A stretch of 64,000 nt of DNA from Debaryomyces hansenii CBS767 (taxonomy: Eukaryota; Ascomycota; Pichiomycetes; Serinales; Debaryomycetaceae): positions 1 to 64,000 of the forward strand of contig NC_006047.2 of NCBI RefSeq assembly GCF_000006445.2, given 5' to 3'. Position numbers and translations under genes: made by a program. Below, piece by piece: positions 30,927 through 40,985 of this stretch (position 1 is its first letter; each line of letters begins with the position of its first letter). The notes under the pieces were generated by a model that ran no database searches, was not told the origin of the DNA, and saw nothing but the letters and a program-made list of their open reading frames with translations.

Positions 30927-31430
30927 GTTTATAAAATTTCTTGGACAATTTTCTGTTTTTTTTTGTTTGAAATAAATAGTAAGTTAGATATTTTTGCGGT
31001 GAAGCCATCCCATATTTATGTAGTCTTGAATTTAATATATTATGGATTTTGCCTCTAGTAAGTATGCAGCAATCAATGCGGCTTATACACTATGCGGCTT
31101 ATAGCCGTCAAGTAGAAATTAGTTCCGTATTGAGAAATGTTACAAATAGCTTACATACGATTTTCTAATTAGATCAATTTCGTTTTTGCGTGTTGAATTC
31201 ACATAAAGTGCGAGCCAATCGGACAAAATATTTCAAAATTCTTTTCTAAGAATAAACTTAAGATTGATCCGGGCACAACCTGTTGTAATTAGCTTCATCA
31301 TATTTAACGAATGCTCCGGTAAAAACTTGATCACATAATCAGATCAAATATTCACGGATCTGGATCAAAGACTAAATTTAATTAGAGACCAAAATTCGAA
31401 CCTTATGAAATAGTGACAAACATTTCTAAA
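30927..31430. promoter_or_regulatory. Divergent promoter of hydrolase and regulator
   Basis: 504 bp between two divergent ATGs. It has two close TTATACACTATGCGGCTTATA-like repeats (GCGGCTTATA at 31078 and 31094) and an inverted GATCAAA/TGATC-rich patch near 31320-31370 (AATCAGATCAAA, GATCTGGATCAAAG). These repeated patches are candidate regulator sites; none is identified. Confidence 0.35.
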
Positions 31431-33566
31431 ATGAATCGTTCTAATTGTGAATTGAACAGCAGAACTAAGTTCTCCTACTCTTGTGGAAGATGCAGAAAGC
31501 GTAAAATTAAATGTGATCGTCAGCTCCCGTATTGTAGCTCATGCTTGGAAAAAGGAGAAACAGTAACCTGTAAATATGATTCTAACCCTTGGCAAAGAGA
31601 ATTGATGGTATATGAGCCGGGGAATGCACAATTGAGAAAAGAATTAGGGATTTTGAAAACGACAGTAAGTTCTTTAGAGAATATGGTCGGTAATCAAAAG
31701 GCAGCCTTGGATGAGATGAGAAGGAACACAACCATAGAACAATCTGTGCGTAATGGACTAGAAGATCAGAAATTAAAGGTCAATATGTCCAATTTTCATA
31801 GCCTTCTCTTGAAGAATTTAAGATTGACATATTACGGGCCTACAAGTTACTTAAGCCTTTTAATGAATGACCAGTATGGTATTAAAGTTCTTGCGAAATA
31901 CGCAGAACTTCAAGAAGAGAAAGTCTTGGAAACCGGTGGCAATGATCTAGACGCTAGCGTTTCAAACCATAATCGTATAGTTCCAGTTACAGAAGATTGT
32001 TCCCGTATTCCAGAACCCATGCAGCTAGAAATGCCATGTTTACCACCGTATGAAACTTTGATTTATTTGGTCGAGCGATTCTTTCAAGTATGTTATCCAT
32101 TAGCTCCATTTCTCGATAAAGACGTTTTTATGAAAAATATTTCTCCCTTATCGGAGGATAGAGGCTATTCTCTGGAGAATATACTGCCAATTAAATGTGG
32201 AATACTATCAGCATTGTTGATTATGTTGAGATTTGCAGCCTTGACTTTGTCCTCAGAAAGTGATCCCACTGAACCCAAAATTACTATACCGTCTTCTTAC
32301 ATTGAATATTCCAAAATGTTACTTTTATCCCCAGAAGGATCTGGAAGAATTAATCTAGATATAATTCAAGCAATTTTACTTTTACGAACGTATAAGACAA
32401 TCTGTCCTGAGGATGATAGTGAATCATCAGATACGAGGGTATTATTAGGTATTGCTATTGATATGTCAGTAATTCAAGGACTTTCCTTGAACATAAGGGT
32501 GAATCTGTTTATTTCAAAACAAGAATTATATATACGAAGGAAAATTTGGCTTCAACTTCTTTATGATGATAGTTTTAATTCATTTAATTTTGGTATACAA
32601 CCTTCAATTTCTGAGTTTGATACCGAAGAATTCTCTAAAGGTTTGGAAGAGGGAGGTACTGTGTTTGAAGTTGAAGAGGAATTTATTATAAGACAACTCA
32701 GGCTAAAACTTTTGGGTGTATCAATAATAAAAAAAGTGGTCTTGTTAATGAACAATAGAAAACAAGAGATTAGTTTACTTCATGTTTCAACTATTTTGGA
32801 TGATTTTGATAAATTATTATACAGAGAGATGTATAATTTTCAGGAATTAATAAATTCTGACATAGGTTTCACGAATAGCCATAAAAGTTATGGAGTTGTG
32901 GAATTTATTATGAGAATAGATCTCTATTATAAATCCTTCATGCTATATTACTTTTTGTTTTTAGTCTGGAATGATGAAATATCCTCGGGTTATTGTAAGG
33001 CTCATTTTCTACATTTGGCTCTTGAAAAAGGAATGATTTTATCTCTTTTAGGTGATTATTTCACAAAAGATACAACCTTATTCTTTGGAATCGAGTTTGA
33101 AAAGTTAATTGGTACTAGCATTTGGTCATCCTTAGCAAAGGTAATACCTCCTATGATATGCTTATTATGTCGCTCTCTTGACGGAGAATATAATTTATCT
33201 ACTGCAGTTAAAAGCTTTGAATCATCTGATTTTGACATAAGATCATGGGCAAATATAGATATTATGGATAATACGATTTCCGTAAAAAATATTGTTATAA
33301 AATATAAAGATTTGTATCAAAAATGCATTCAGCTTCATGCTAAATATTTCATCACTTATAAAGTTGGAGTTTGCCTTCAATTTAGCTTGGATTTTATTCA
33401 AAATACATATCCAACACTTTTTCAAGATAGTCTTCTCTCAGTTAATAGTGATTTTATTGAAGAGATTGATAAATTTCTAGACGCCGACAATTATGACACT
33501 TTCAAGAATTTTATTGATTATGACTTCGATTATAATCTATTTCTGTCATTTTTGGAAGAGAATTAG
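31431..33566 (+). CDS. Zn2Cys6 transcription factor (Gal4-type, fungal_trans)
   Basis: 711 residues from ATG 31431; an upstream GTG-started extension is not credible. The zinc cluster is C18-x2-C21-x6-C28-x6-C35-x2-C38-x8-C47, followed by a Leu/Glu-rich coiled-coil dimerisation stretch (roughly 65-110). The middle region (~190-480), beginning YLVERFFQVCYPLAPFLD, matches the start of the fungal-specific transcription-factor domain. Nuclear, probably a dimer binding CGG-type sites. It lies head-to-head with the Cys-hydrolase and upstream of a Dal5-type transporter, so it likely controls one or both. No defect is visible. Confidence 0.8.
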   Translation: MNRSNCELNSRTKFSYSCGRCRKRKIKCDRQLPYCSSCLEKGETVTCKYDSNPWQRELMVYEPGNAQLRKELGILKTTVSSLENMVGNQKAALDEMRRNTTIEQSVRNGLEDQKLKVNMSNFHSLLLKNLRLTYYGPTSYLSLLMNDQYGIKVLAKYAELQEEKVLETGGNDLDASVSNHNRIVPVTEDCSRIPEPMQLEMPCLPPYETLIYLVERFFQVCYPLAPFLDKDVFMKNISPLSEDRGYSLENILPIKCGILSALLIMLRFAALTLSSESDPTEPKITIPSSYIEYSKMLLLSPEGSGRINLDIIQAILLLRTYKTICPEDDSESSDTRVLLGIAIDMSVIQGLSLNIRVNLFISKQELYIRRKIWLQLLYDDSFNSFNFGIQPSISEFDTEEFSKGLEEGGTVFEVEEEFIIRQLRLKLLGVSIIKKVVLLMNNRKQEISLLHVSTILDDFDKLLYREMYNFQELINSDIGFTNSHKSYGVVEFIMRIDLYYKSFMLYYFLFLVWNDEISSGYCKAHFLHLALEKGMILSLLGDYFTKDTTLFFGIEFEKLIGTSIWSSLAKVIPPMICLLCRSLDGEYNLSTAVKSFESSDFDIRSWANIDIMDNTISVKNIVIKYKDLYQKCIQLHAKYFITYKVGVCLQFSLDFIQNTYPTLFQDSLLSVNSDFIEEIDKFLDADNYDTFKNFIDYDFDYNLFLSFLEEN

Positions 33567-33622
33567 ATACTGGTTATTTGATGCTTCAATTGATGTCCTG
33601 TACAACAATCTCCGAATCGAAT

Positions 33623-33643
33623 AACATCCCTACACCTCAACAA
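33623..33643 (-). repeat. Interstitial telomere-like repeat in front of a transporter gene
   Basis: The minus strand reads TTGTTGAGGTGTAGGGATGTT, one full 16-nt unit plus flanks, 8 bp upstream of the ATG at 33652. It therefore lies where the 5' leader of the transporter would be, suggesting a break and repair event that changed its promoter. Confidence 0.65.
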
Positions 33644-33651
33644 TTTCATAT

Positions 33652-35229
33652 ATGAAGAACTTCGTGAATTTTTCTGCAGCTTCTTCTGTAAATGTGCTTA
33701 ACCACAGCGACGAAGACGCTATAGTCAGTACCAAATATGCCGATGTAGCAGTTTCATTTATGCAAGCTCATGATTCCCAAACTCCTATTATTACTCCTGA
33801 GCAAGATACGGAGCTCAGTAGAAAATAATTATGGCGAGTCTTGGGCCTTACTTTTTTAATCAACATGATTATGTATATGGATAAAGCTACTTTATCATAC
33901 AGTTCCATCTCTGGATTCTGGGAAGCTACTGGATTAGATCAAGATAAATATAATAATGTTAACACAATATTTTACGTTGGGTTCATCGTCGGTCAATTAC
34001 CAGGTACTTATTTAATTCAAAAATTATCAATCAGTAAATTAATTTTTGGTATTACATTTTTTTGGTCCTTGGATATTTTCTTGCATTGTGCGGCTTATAA
34101 TTATGCGGGTGTTATAGTGTTAAGGTTTTTCCTCGGATTACTTGAATCGGTTGCAATACCAATTATGCTTACCACCAATGGTATGTTTTTAAGTCAGCAT
34201 GTTAGAGAACTGACTCAGCCAGTTTTCTACGCTTCATGTATGGCATCACCTATCCCAATTGGGTTCATAAGTGACGGTGTCTTGTACGCTGGTGCAGACA
34301 TTGGTGATTGGCGAGTCTTGAATATTATTATAGGCGGATTAACCTTAATCTTACCCGTATTTGTTTTCTTCTCATACCCAGATAATCCAATTAATGCATC
34401 TTTTTTGACCACAGAAGAAAAGGTCTGGGTCATTAGAAAAGTTCAAAATACTTCCCACCAGTCTATTGAACAAAAAATGTTCAAAAAACGTCATGCAATT
34501 GAAGCTTTCAAAGATCCAATTTCTTGGTTAATCGTTGGTTTCTTCCTTTTACAACAGTTAGCTAACAACTTACCTTATCAACAAACAATCTTGTACGAGG
34601 AAATGGGTGGGTTAAGTAATTTAAACTCAACTTTAGTGACAGTTGCAGGAGCTGGATTTGCTGTATTTGCTGTATTTTGGTCATTAGCTGCATGTCTTTT
34701 CATGATATGGAAACCAAGAAAGACTTGTCTCACAATTATTTGGTCCACCTTACCATCCCTTGCTGGTTCAATTGCTGCTGTTTCCATTCCATTGACTAAT
34801 GCTACAGGTGTATTGACAGCTATTTCCTTAGCCTCACAATCCTTTGGTGTTGGATGGATTTGTGCATTTGGTTTAGGACAAAGCACTGCAGGTGCAAGTT
34901 ATACCAAGAGATTGGTCAGAAATGCAATGATCATGGTTTCATATTCTGTTGCAAACATTATCTCACCACAACTATGGAGAGCTAAGGGTGCTCCTAATTA
35001 TATCCCTGCATGGGTTGTTCAAATTGTCCTAAGTTTTTTCACTGCCCCAGTTTTGATTGGTACTGTATGGTTTATTTTACATAGAAGAAACAAAGAGAGA
35101 TTAACAACTTTGGATGAAAAGCTGAAGGTTGGTCATGTCAAGAACGAAGAAGGGGAAGTTTTCGAAGTTAACGTTGTTGCTTTAGATCTTACAGATTTAG
35201 AAGATAAAACTTTCATTTACCCAACTTAA
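33652..35229 (+). pseudogene. Dal5-type MFS transporter (anion:cation symporter family) with one in-frame stop
   Basis: 58 codons from ATG 33652 end in TAA 33826-33828. The same frame then continues without interruption to TAA at 35229, giving a full-length ~525-residue carrier if the stop is ignored. The region after the stop has the ACS-family signature: LINMIMYMDKATLSY in helix 1, FYVGFIVGQLPGTYL, LRFFLGLLESVAIP and the middle loop with FSYPDNP, and about 12 helices. Relatives (Dal5, Tna1, Liz1, Yct1) import allantoate, nicotinate, pantothenate or cysteine. Re-initiation at ATG 33865 or 33871 would cut into helix 1. Either it is freshly inactivated or UAA is bypassed. The telomere-like repeat just before the ATG may also have disabled its promoter. 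Confidence 0.75.
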
Positions 35230-35315
35230 CTTTAATTCGTAATAGATTGTAAATATTAAAGAGGTTACTAGAAACTAAATATAGAGTAACTAAGCTTAAG
35301 AAATACCTAATTTAG

Positions 35316-35470
35316 ATGCAATTCCCTGACCCCAACGCTTGCAGCAAAACTCTCGGCGATATAATTCACCTTGATATACTTTTCACTCACCAGCCTTAAT
35401 TAAATGAATAGCTGGTTCTCTTTTTGCGGACTGAACTTATACATAAACGTTCTGATTTCTTCAAAGGATG
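35316..35470 (-). pseudogene. Relic of recombinase-helicase family 1
   Basis: Matches ~8870-9070 on the same strand. The run TGATATACTTTTCACTCACC is identical, with similar flanks (CAAAACTCTCGGCGATATA versus TAAAATTCTGGGCGTATA) and GAACTTATACATAAACG versus GAGCTTATACATGAACA further on. It is a ~150-bp piece of the recombinase-domain coding region with small deletions; nothing else of the element remains here. Confidence 0.8.
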
Positions 35471-36075
35471 TATCTAGAGAATTAAAACTTTTAGATTGTT
35501 ATTCGTTTCATTTACGTTTCAAGTCCATACTATAAAATATTCTTAAAAGTACAAGGTATTAATAATATTATATTTATAAGAAGTATAAATATAATATTAG
35601 TGTATCATGTATGTTGAAGTAAATTCTCAAATCAGATTCAGGTTCAATTCAATCAAATGCAGTATTAATTATAATATATAATTTACTTAATCTCTAAATA
35701 TTATCTACATTCTAGAGGTCCAAAAATCTCTTTATATTGAAAAAGTAAATACAAGAATAGGATTACTCTTCCGGTTGTTCCAAGTTAACGGCTAACGGGA
35801 AGATATATTAGTAAAAGCCATAAGGCATGAAAACATTATATCCAATGATAGCTCGAATAACTGTAAGCAAATGTACTCTTCATGATAAGTATTCTGATTT
35901 TACTGAAATAAGAATTCACTAAATTAATTTGCAGCAGATGTACAAATTTCTTTATAAATTATGTCTTCTCATCGAATAGTATCGACTGGATTCAAATTGG
36001 TAATGGTATAATTTTGCAAGAATCATAATGTCGAGATATTATGCATTTGTTACATAAGCGATTAGACTAAAGTTA
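35471..36075. other. Intergenic, nothing recognised
   Basis: AT-rich spacer between the element relic and the alpha-glucosidase promoter. No frame or repeat of note was seen. Confidence 0.4.
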
Positions 36076-36120
36076 AATAATTCGTTCAAATTATCGCAAA
36101 ATATTTCGCTTGGTTAAATA
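36076..36120 (+). promoter_or_regulatory. MAL-activator-type site upstream of the alpha-glucosidase
   Basis: CGC-AAAATATTT-CGC (36095-36109) fits the MGC-N9-MGS consensus known for the S. cerevisiae Mal63 activator. It lies 246 bp before the ATG. A 45-bp block around it is repeated almost exactly at 40263-40307 in front of the alpha-glucoside permease. Confidence 0.75.
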
Positions 36121-36354
36121 AACCCCACTCTCAAAAATCTAGGCACAGTAAACATAATGAACAGAAAATTCAATAGATTGAGCAGCAATTTCAGCGAAGG
36201 GTTGAGCGAAATATATAGCAGCAAACATAGCGAGAATGGAGAATATAGAAATATGCGAAATTACACAAGTACAGAGAATATACAGGCGATATAAATATAA
36301 ATATGTGTAAATTCTCTTTAATTTTTGTTTCAATTATTGAAATATCTACTCAAA

Positions 36355-38091
36355 ATGACAGTTATTGAATTGAATAAAGCTTTAAAGCCATCATGGTGGA
36401 AGGAAACCACCGTCTACCAAGTCTATCCTTCTTCCTTCCAAGACTCTAATGGTGATGGAATCGGTGATCTTCCAGGTATTACTTCACGCTTGGACTATAT
36501 CAAGTCTCTCGGTGTGGATGCAATTTGGTTAAGTCCTTGTTTTGACTCTCCCCAGGTTGATATGGGCTATGATATTTCGGATTACAAGAAGATCTATCCT
36601 GCTTATGGTACAATGGAAGATGCAGATGAACTTATCAAAGGCGTGCATGAACGTGGATTAAAAATCTTGATGGATCTTGTTGTTAATCACACATCAGATC
36701 AGCATCCATGGTTCAAAAAATCACGCTCTAGTATTGAAAACTCATACCGCGACTGGTATATCTGGCGTAAACCGAGATATGATTCAGAAGGTAACAGACA
36801 ACCTCCAAATAATTGGGCTGCTGCTTTCGGAGGAAGCGCATGGACCTTCGATGAAACAACTCAAGAATACTATTTGCATCTTTTTGCAGTTGAGCAGCCA
36901 GACTTGAATTGGGAGAACGAAAATGTCCGTGCAGCAGTTCATGACATTATGAGATTTTGGTTGGATAAAGGCGCTGATGGATTCCGTATGGATGTTATCA
37001 ATTTTATTTCAAAAGACCAAAGATTCCCGGATGCTGAGGTTAAGCATCCAAATGCTAAATATCAGGATGGTTCTCCCTATTTTGCTTGTGGACCGAGACT
37101 ACATGAATACTTACAAGGAATTGGGCAAATCCTTATCGAATACGACGCTTTCAGTGTTGGCGAAATGCCTGCTTGTAATGACCCTGAAGAAATTATTAAG
37201 GCAGTTAATATCGACCGTCACGAATTGAATATGATCTTCAACTTTGAATTGGTAGATATTGACCATGGGAATGAAGGCAAGTTTACAGCTGGAAGCTGGA
37301 AGCTCGCTGATGCTTATAAAATTATCAACAAGTGGCAAACATTTATGCAAGAGAATGGTGGTTGGAATGCTATTTATTTGGAAAACCATGATCAACCACG
37401 TTCCGTTTCTCGTTTTGCTGAAGATAGCCCAGAATTCAGAAAGATTAGTGCCAAAATGGTCAGTACTTTCTTAGCACTTCAACAAGGCACATTATTTGTT
37501 TATCAGGGACAGGAACTAGGGCTCAAGAATGTCCCAGAAACATGGGATATTTCCAACTACAGAGATCTTGAAGTCCTTAACCATTATAATGAACTAAAAG
37601 AAGATGGCGCATCTCCAGAAATTCTTAAGGCAGCCATGGCTGAATACCAGAAGAAATCAAGAGATAATGCACGTTATCCAGTTCAATGGGATACTTCAGC
37701 TAATGCCGGCTTTAGCTCGTCAACCCCATGGATAGATGTCAATGAGGACTACTTGGAATGGAATGCAGCAGAAGAAGAAAAAGATCCGGAATCTGTTTTA
37801 AACTATTGGAGAAGCATTTTAAAAATTAGAAAGGAATGGAAAGATATCTTGATATATGGAAGGTTTGAAATGGTTACAAGTATTGAAGACGAAAAGGTCT
37901 TGGCATTTAAACGTACTACTAGCGATAAGAGTGCTATTGTAATTTGCAACTTTTCTAGCGATGCTGTTCTGTGGACCATTCCTGAGGAATTTGAAAATAG
38001 CAAAGTTATATTATCTAACTACGACAGATCAAAGGTTTCTGGACCAAGTGTTGAATTGAAACCCTATGAAGCTTTCACTTTACTTAAATAA
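36355..38091 (+). CDS. Alpha-glucosidase, GH13 (isomaltase/sucrase-type maltase)
   Basis: 578 residues from ATG 36355 (family ~580); a TTG-started extension was rejected. Intracellular, no signal peptide. GH13 regions: DLVVNHTSDQHPWF, GFRMDVINFISK with nucleophile D213, VGEMP with acid/base E270 and ENHDQPR with D346. The residue after the nucleophile is V214; in Saccharomyces this position is Val in isomaltases and Thr in maltases, so activity on isomaltose, sucrose or palatinose is more likely than strict maltase activity. The DVINFISK form is that of bacterial and many fungal oligo-1,6-glucosidases rather than of Saccharomyces MAL12. It would release glucose from imported alpha-glucosides, partnering the permease at 38411-40159 with which it converges and shares a promoter site. 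Confidence 0.9.
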   Translation: MTVIELNKALKPSWWKETTVYQVYPSSFQDSNGDGIGDLPGITSRLDYIKSLGVDAIWLSPCFDSPQVDMGYDISDYKKIYPAYGTMEDADELIKGVHERGLKILMDLVVNHTSDQHPWFKKSRSSIENSYRDWYIWRKPRYDSEGNRQPPNNWAAAFGGSAWTFDETTQEYYLHLFAVEQPDLNWENENVRAAVHDIMRFWLDKGADGFRMDVINFISKDQRFPDAEVKHPNAKYQDGSPYFACGPRLHEYLQGIGQILIEYDAFSVGEMPACNDPEEIIKAVNIDRHELNMIFNFELVDIDHGNEGKFTAGSWKLADAYKIINKWQTFMQENGGWNAIYLENHDQPRSVSRFAEDSPEFRKISAKMVSTFLALQQGTLFVYQGQELGLKNVPETWDISNYRDLEVLNHYNELKEDGASPEILKAAMAEYQKKSRDNARYPVQWDTSANAGFSSSTPWIDVNEDYLEWNAAEEEKDPESVLNYWRSILKIRKEWKDILIYGRFEMVTSIEDEKVLAFKRTTSDKSAIVICNFSSDAVLWTIPEEFENSKVILSNYDRSKVSGPSVELKPYEAFTLLK

Positions 38092-38410
38092 ATATTAATG
38101 ATTATTTAGAATGTTCTATAAATGTACAAAATTAACCATTGGAAACAATTTCTAATTTGAGTTTATTCTTCATAACCTTCTTTTCCACTCCTATTCAAAT
38201 GCACAAGTAGTTTGCTAAAAGTTTAGTCAAATAACTTTGAGTAAATCCCATTCTAATTAGTTAAGACTTCTTGAGGGTTTAAGATTCAGGTTTACTTAAG
38301 TGTGAAGCTATTAATAAATAACATTGAAGTAATACATATATTTTCGTGTACATAAAAAATATACTGTAAGAGAAACTAAGCCAAGTGTAATTAAGAAATC
38401 ATGGGCATTA

Positions 38411-40159
38411 TTATACTTTTCCAGTATTATTGGCAAACTCATTCTGCTCAACAAGCTGCTTTATCCCATCATCTCCTAGTTTATGGATGTAGCTCTCGGC
38501 ATCAAAAACAGAAGCTTCCGTATTTTTGAAGTCTCTTGATTTGATATTTTGTTGGAAAAGATAATCAAGATCCGCAAAAGTTTTTCCCTTGGTCTCTGGT
38601 AAATCAAAAAAGCACCAGACTGCACAAACAATAGTGAATCCTGACCAGAAAAACCCAACCTTTGCCAGCCAATCCCAAGCTCCTGGATTAAGCATATAAG
38701 GAGTAAGTATACTCAAAACTATTCCAGAAATATTGTAGAGGTTTCTAGCAATAATAATACTCTTTGCGCGAAGACGAACAGAAGGTATTTCAGCAACAAT
38801 ACAATAACATAACGGACCGACAGTTAAATCGTAGACCATAACGTAAATAATTAGAAGAGTGCCAACACCCCACATAGAATTCTTATCAGTTGAGCAGCCA
38901 AGCCCGCCTATCACCATCAATATTACAGCTAAAGCACAAAGCCCTCCAAAATAAATTGTAAAGCGACCAAATCTCTTAGACAAAAACCAAGACCCAATAG
39001 TGCCTACAATACCAAGTGCAAATTGAATAATTGTAAATGTAAATGACATCTCTGGAGCCATACCTGCTTGAATATAGAAGTAGCTCGAATAACTCAAGAG
39101 AGTGGCGCCACATAGGTTTTGAGTTAGCCAAGTCAATGCAGCAATTCGTGTCCGACGAAGCTCTACACCTTTGAAACATTCCAAATAAGAAGGTAGCTTT
39201 TTTTCTTGCTGCTCACCTTTAACTGTCATTTGCATTTTTTGTAACATCGCTTCAGAAAGTATATTTTTGTCCACATTTTTGTTTTCAGTAATGAGCCTCT
39301 CAATCGATCTCTTGGCCTCTTTATATTTGTCATTCTTGACTAACCAATAAGGTGATTCTGGAGCAAAAAATACACCGATGATAATTGGAACAGGCCATAC
39401 CCATTGAATAGCAAATGGTACTTTATAGGATTGCTCTGAGGTGCTAGTAACAAATGCCCGCATTACACCAGCTGAGAGTAATTGCCCAAAAATCCAACAA
39501 ATATTGGAATATGTCGTCAAGTAAATTCTCAAAACCATAGGACATACTTCAGAAGCATAAGCAACTGATAATGTCTGAAAGGCACCCCAGGGAAAGCCTA
39601 GTAAAATGTTACCTGCCATTAACATACCAATATTCTTTGCGAAAAAAACAATGAAAATAAAAATTGCAACCAAGATCAAGTTAGCTATAATAGTTTTTCT
39701 ATATCCAAACCTATCTGCAAGAATACCAGCAAACCAGAGTCCAATTATAGAACTAGCATTACCACAAGTACCCATGATGGTCTGATATTTTGCCGGAATT
39801 TGATACGATTGAGAAGATGGCTCAAACATACCAAATTTCTCAGCAAATGCAGGCATACCATATAATGATCCCATGAGCGAAGTATCATAACCTTCCATAA
39901 CCAAAGCTGTTGATAGAATCACTGACCATGCAGCTGCTTTGGGATATGTTTTCAATCCCTCAAGTAGTGACATCTCTTTTTCTTGCTTGTCGTTATTTCT
40001 TGCATTATCCGAAATGTCTAGAAACTTTTCGATATAATCATTAATATCCTTATCAGCGGTAGGATCTACTTCGAAATTCACCTGTTCATATTTAGTTTTG
40101 TTCTCAATTTCAATATTAGGTTCCACTTCGTTTTTAACGATAAAAGATAAGCGTGACAT
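38411..40159 (-). CDS. Alpha-glucoside/maltose:H+ symporter (MFS sugar porter)
   Basis: 582 residues, 12 membrane helices, long hydrophilic N-terminus (~75 residues), as in Mal31/Agt1-type permeases. Hallmarks: SVILSTALVMEGYDTSLMGS in helix 1, GLWFAGILADRFGYRKT after helix 2, APESPYWLV before the central loop and DLPETKGKTFADLDYLF at the end. It sits in the plasma membrane and brings alpha-glucosides in with protons for the alpha-glucosidase. Their 3' ends face each other across ~320 bp. The upstream region contains a CGC-N9-CGC site identical to that of the glucosidase, so both should answer to one MAL-type activator. None of the regulators in the window can be named as that activator. Intact. 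Confidence 0.88.
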   Translation of the reverse strand: MSRLSFIVKNEVEPNIEIENKTKYEQVNFEVDPTADKDINDYIEKFLDISDNARNNDKQEKEMSLLEGLKTYPKAAAWSVILSTALVMEGYDTSLMGSLYGMPAFAEKFGMFEPSSQSYQIPAKYQTIMGTCGNASSIIGLWFAGILADRFGYRKTIIANLILVAIFIFIVFFAKNIGMLMAGNILLGFPWGAFQTLSVAYASEVCPMVLRIYLTTYSNICWIFGQLLSAGVMRAFVTSTSEQSYKVPFAIQWVWPVPIIIGVFFAPESPYWLVKNDKYKEAKRSIERLITENKNVDKNILSEAMLQKMQMTVKGEQQEKKLPSYLECFKGVELRRTRIAALTWLTQNLCGATLLSYSSYFYIQAGMAPEMSFTFTIIQFALGIVGTIGSWFLSKRFGRFTIYFGGLCALAVILMVIGGLGCSTDKNSMWGVGTLLIIYVMVYDLTVGPLCYCIVAEIPSVRLRAKSIIIARNLYNISGIVLSILTPYMLNPGAWDWLAKVGFFWSGFTIVCAVWCFFDLPETKGKTFADLDYLFQQNIKSRDFKNTEASVFDAESYIHKLGDDGIKQLVEQNEFANNTGKV

Positions 40160-40262
40160 ATTCCCTTACTGACCTTTAAATAGCTATACTATAAATTTAT
40201 CCAGAACTATTCTTTTTATATCAGTTTATATGAAGCTGTGATTTACCCAACTAAAGCTTATG

Positions 40263-40307
40263 AATAATTCGTTTAAATTATCGCAAAATATTTCGCTTAG
40301 TTAGATA
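40263..40307 (+). promoter_or_regulatory. MAL-activator-type site upstream of the permease
   Basis: CGC-AAAATATTT-CGC at 40282-40296, about 125 bp before the permease ATG (minus strand). The surrounding 45 bp differ from 36076-36120 at only about four positions and have the same orientation on the + strand. That indicates a duplicated or strongly constrained control element. Confidence 0.75.
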
Positions 40308-40784
40308 GATAATCTCCATCCTCAAAAATGTGAGCATTACCACTAGTAAACTACTTCTTTTAAAATTTAGCTATGAAAATAAATACATGCTTGCTATTTT
40401 ATGGCTGTATGGTATTTACCGCCTAACTTATAAACAGAGGATTGTTGTATATTTGGAAAATTAGGAATATTGCTTATTATTTTAATTAATTGTCATTCTA
40501 AATAGCTCCCTGAATACATGCTCATCCATAAAAAAAAATCTCGATGTAGCAAACAATTTTAAGTTCAATTATGTATCAATGCCGCATTAGGTAATATATA
40601 TTATATTTCAAGATATCAGCAACCCAAAGACTTTTTGAAACCAACAATTTTAGTGGCACGCTACATATCGTGGCATAAATCCTACAATTTGATCAAAATC
40701 TTGATATAAATTCCGACAATTGCTATCATCCACATCGTCTCAATCAACCCAATCTATGCTCATTCCGTCTTCCCTCGAAATCAA

Positions 40785-40985
40785 TAAATTACTGGCGCAA
40801 TCCCAGCATATGCCAGACTTTACCCAAATGATGCAAATGGAAAACATATACTGCTTTGACTGACTGCGTGTGAAACAGAGGTCCCGTAATGCTCCGTGAA
40901 CACCCCTCCGAGTGTATCTCGTGGCACATCTCGAGATTGACACTGAAGTTCCTGGTGTACTCAAGGTACACAACTCGAGAATTTG
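40785..40985 (-). pseudogene. Relic of recombinase family 3
   Basis: Aligns along its length with 27310-27540 on the same strand: GGCGCAATCCCAGCATATGC versus GACGCAATCCCAGCCGGTGC, CCCGTAATGCTCCGTGAAC versus CCCATAATGCTCCGTGAAC, and TCGAGATTGACACTGAAG versus TCGAGATCCACACTGACA. It corresponds to the C-terminal recombinase segment; the GHS motif has been lost by indels. It is a second, older or more damaged copy. Confidence 0.8.
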
